From contig CAZFUY010000128.1 of the NCBI GenBank assembly GCA_964522445.1, forward strand, positions 1 through 6,916: a stretch of DNA of 6,916 bases. The letters run 5' to 3'. The notes below the pieces were generated by a model, which saw only the letters and a program-made list of their open reading frames with translations, was not told the origin of the DNA and made no database searches. The stretch comes from CAZFUY01 sp964522445. Its GTDB lineage: Bacteria; Pseudomonadota; Gammaproteobacteria; SZUA-229. A program made the translations under genes and the position numbers. Positions 5,084 to 6,916 of this stretch are shown piece by piece (positions within the stretch are counted from its first letter, which is position 1; the number at the start of each line of letters is the position of its first letter).

Positions 5084-5817
5084 TGTTATGTATTGATGTG
5101 GGTAATAGCCGTATCAAATGGTGTGTCTGGCAGGGTGAAAATATACTGTGTAATGCTGTGGCTGAGTATGAATTGCAGCATCTCAATAATCTGTTAGAGC
5201 AGTGGTTCTGCAATATAGACCAACAGGATGTATTTATATCAAGCGTTGCCAGTAGTCAGGTAAATGAAGCTATTGCCTTGTGGTTTTCCAGTGTATGGCA
5301 CAGGCAAGTTAGTTTTGTAGAATCTAAAAGGCGGCAACTGGGAGTTACCAGTGGTTATAAAGATGTGCAGCAAATGGGAGTCGATAGATGGGTTGCAATG
5401 TTAGCAGCATATCAGCGCTTTCAATCAGCTGTTTGTGTTATTGATTGTGGAACGGCCGTTACGCTTGATGTTGTCGATAATGAAGGAAAGCATTTAGGTG
5501 GTTTAATTATGCCAGGTTTAAATATGATGCGTCAGTCATTGTATTGGGGTGCTAATGGCATTCAGTTTCATCATGGTAAAGAATCTTTGTTTGCCGATAA
5601 TACTGCCGACGCTGTTTCGGGTGGCAGCTTTCACTTACTGGTTTCTGGCCTCAATGGTTTGTACCAGCAATATAAAAAACAAATTGAAACCAGCATAGCC
5701 TGTGTTGTTACGGGAGGAGATGGGGAAAAGGTTGCCAAATATATGGAATGTGATTGTCAGTATGAAGCGTATCTAATACTCTACGGTCTGCGTTTGATAG
5801 CCGAATCAAAAGAATAA
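5083..5817 (+). CDS. coaX: Type III pantothenate kinase CoaX
   Basis: Phosphorylates pantothenate with ATP, the first committed step of coenzyme A synthesis, in the cytosol. It belongs to the ASKHA fold, and all hallmark motifs are present: DVGNSRIKW (5-13, phosphate 1), GVDRW (99-103), DCGTAVT (121-127, phosphate 2), GGLIMPG (139-145) and VTGGDG (209-214, adenosine region). Its 244 aa are typical for the family. This type needs a monovalent cation and is not subject to CoA feedback (family knowledge). The ATG shares its A with the birA stop (TAATG), and AGGGTG (5069-5074) lies eight bases upstream. The pairing birA-coaX is conserved in many gammaproteobacteria, placing two CoA/acyl-metabolism cofactor genes under one control. 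Confidence 0.95.
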   Translation: MLCIDVGNSRIKWCVWQGENILCNAVAEYELQHLNNLLEQWFCNIDQQDVFISSVASSQVNEAIALWFSSVWHRQVSFVESKRRQLGVTSGYKDVQQMGVDRWVAMLAAYQRFQSAVCVIDCGTAVTLDVVDNEGKHLGGLIMPGLNMMRQSLYWGANGIQFHHGKESLFADNTADAVSGGSFHLLVSGLNGLYQQYKKQIETSIACVVTGGDGEKVAKYMECDCQYEAYLILYGLRLIAESKE

Positions 5818-5824
5818 AATTAAT

Positions 5825-6517
5825 ATGCGACTATTTTTTGTTTTTCTACTTATCCTTAATCTGTTATTTGCTGGCTGGCAATATCTTCAGCCGCCGAAAT
5901 CCGAAGTGCAGATAAAACCATTGCCAGCAGAGCTTCAGAAGCTGCAGCTACTGGCTGAGCTTAAGGAAAAGCCACAGCCACAGGTTAAAGAGGCTGATGT
6001 CTCAGAGGCGGTTATTGAAAGCCCGGAAATGCCTGAAACAAGCATACAGGCCGTAGCTGATGTTTGTTATACATTGGGGCCGTTTAAAGATGAAAAAACA
6101 TTACAGCAGGTGCAGACTGTGTTGTCTGAGTGGGCGCAGGGTGTTGCAGTGCGAAAAAGAGAAGAAAGACAGCGGCACAGGTACTGGGTGTATTTGCCTG
6201 CGTTTGAAACTCGTGCGCAGGCGGTTGAAATGAGTAAAAAACTGGCTCAGAAAAATATTAAAGACTATTACATTGTACGCAGCGGCAATCTGGATAAAGG
6301 CATTTCTCTGGGGCATTTTAAAGAAAAAGCCTATGCTGACAGGCGAGTGAGTAATTTAAAAAAATGGGGATTTGATGCAGAAATAGAAGTGATTTATCGT
6401 AATTTTAATATTTTCTGGCTGGATTACCGTCTTGGTGGCGGGCAAAAAAAGTCTGATGAATATATTAAGGAATTTTTGGTGGAAGGCGTGAGCCGAATTG
6501 ACAGAGATTGTAGCTAA
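5825..6517 (+). CDS. SPOR-domain membrane protein
   Basis: A protein anchored in the inner membrane by one N-terminal segment (residues 2-19, FFVFLLILNLLFAGW) with the rest in the periplasm. A proline- and charge-rich linker (about 22-75) leads to a SPOR-like region from about 80 to 190: YTLGPFKDEKTLQQ, YWVYLPAFETRAQAVEMSKKL, and the best match SLGHFKEKAYADRRVSNLKKWGF (161-183). SPOR domains bind glycan strands lacking stem peptides at division septa, so a cell-wall or division role is likely. Its only two cysteines, C81 and C229, could form a disulfide. It starts 7 bp after coaX without a clear Shine-Dalgarno. The same order, birA-coaX-SPOR before tRNAs and tufB, is known in Pseudomonas. The precise substrate is unknown. 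Confidence 0.85.
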   Translation: MRLFFVFLLILNLLFAGWQYLQPPKSEVQIKPLPAELQKLQLLAELKEKPQPQVKEADVSEAVIESPEMPETSIQAVADVCYTLGPFKDEKTLQQVQTVLSEWAQGVAVRKREERQRHRYWVYLPAFETRAQAVEMSKKLAQKNIKDYYIVRSGNLDKGISLGHFKEKAYADRRVSNLKKWGFDAEIEVIYRNFNIFWLDYRLGGGQKKSDEYIKEFLVEGVSRIDRDCS

Positions 6518-6546
6518 GTGGTTTTATAATAAGAAAGAATAATAAA

Positions 6547-6704
6547 GAGACCTTTGCTCGATATATTCACGAGTAAAAATGACTAAAATTTCACTGCTTT
6601 TCGTTAGAAAACTTGCCAATAGCTAGCTATTAGCTGCGCTTCCTGCCTCAATCAGTAAAATTTTAGTGCATTTTTCTTTCGCGCTTCTATCATGCAAAGG
6701 TCTC
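6547..6704. mobile_element. Probable 158-bp MITE with 11-bp terminal inverted repeats
   Basis: The ends GAGACCTTTGC (6547-6557) and GCAAAGGTCTC (6694-6704) are perfect inverted repeats flanked by the direct repeat AATAAA (6541-6546 and 6705-6710), a possible target-site duplication. Imperfect pairing runs inward: AAAAATG and ACTAAAATTTCACTG (6582-6596) match the reverse complement of the right side, CAGTAAAATTTTAGT (6653-6667), so the arms are about 50 bp each. A 14-bp palindrome AATAGCTAGCTATT (6618-6631) lies in the centre. There is no coding capacity. From memory, GAGACCTTTGC resembles ends of IS5-family elements such as IS1106, which might supply a transposase in trans. The flanks are A-rich, so the duplication could be partly chance. 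Confidence 0.75.
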
Positions 6705-6811
6705 AATAAAAAAACTGTCTACTTCATGTCTCTGTGGCTAATGTTTCTCTCCAGTTTTATGTGCATAGTGGTGATATGTGTATTTTTTTGCAAATTTCTT
6801 TAATAAGGGCA
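6705..6811. other. Non-coding AT-rich DNA upstream of the tRNA promoter
   Basis: No gene or strong hairpin is visible. It contains an A7 run (6708-6714) and a T7 run near 6783-6789, followed by AAATTTCTTTAATAA just before the -35. Such tracts may bend DNA or act as an UP element for the tRNA promoter. This is inferred from composition only. Confidence 0.35.
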
Positions 6812-6840
6812 TTGCGAAACGCATCATGTTTCACTAGAAT
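6812..6840 (+). promoter_or_regulatory. Strong sigma-70 promoter with GC-rich discriminator for the tRNA operon
   Basis: TTGCGA (6812-6817), exactly 17 bp, then TAGAAT (6835-6840), matching 4/6 and 5/6 of the consensus. It is followed at once by TGCCCCCC (6841-6848), a C-rich discriminator typical of stable-RNA promoters under stringent (ppGpp/DksA) control. Transcription would start near 6847-6849, about 15 nt before the tRNA. A-rich DNA lies upstream of the -35. Confidence 0.8.
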
Positions 6841-6863
6841 TGCCCCCCTTCGTGAAGAAGCTT

Positions 6864-6916
<53 letters not shown>

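Noticed and set aside
6101..6316. Minus-strand open frame inside the SPOR gene
   Set aside because: Antisense to the SPOR domain, with no supporting features.

Overview
The window looks like the chromosome of a gammaproteobacterium of moderately low GC, probably marine or otherwise sodium-using. The gene order birA - coaX - SPOR-domain gene - tRNA-Thr(TGT) is the one that precedes tufB in pseudomonads and relatives, and it lies downstream of an rRNA operon end. The flagellar stator genes are closest to the Na+-driven PomA/PomB of Vibrio. I cannot name the species from this sequence alone.

Layout. Bases 1-47 are the 3' end of a 5S rRNA, followed by an intrinsic terminator. Then come about 600 bases without a protein gene, packed with palindromic and repeated DNA: a second copy of the 5S-end flank with its own terminator, a foldback repeat, a perfect 30-bp inverted repeat, and an element bounded by ACCACAGGGGG/CCCCCTGTGGT. 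A diguanylate cyclase (693-1823, +) follows. It converges on a three-gene minus-strand operon read 4082 to 1838: pomA, pomB and a PilZ-domain protein. The 182-bp divergent gap holds a sigma-28-like promoter for pomA overlapping a 17-bp palindrome. To its right runs the plus-strand operon birA - coaX - SPOR gene (4265-6517). The 346 bp after it hold a probable 158-bp MITE with 11-bp terminal inverted repeats and 6-bp flanking direct repeats, then a strong stable-RNA type promoter that leads into tRNA-Thr(TGT), cut by the window end.

How the genes fit together. The left half is a compact motility/c-di-GMP module: an enzyme that makes c-di-GMP, the torque-generating Na+ channel of the flagellum, and a PilZ protein that could read c-di-GMP and act on that channel. 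It sits between the 5S gene and birA, which I recall as near neighbours in Pseudomonas. The right half is housekeeping: biotin attachment, the first step of CoA synthesis, and a peptidoglycan-binding envelope protein. I see no phage, CRISPR, toxin-antitoxin or defence genes. The most system-like candidate is the DGC/PomAB/PilZ module, whose PilZ protein is unusual in having about 90 residues between its two c-di-GMP half-motifs.
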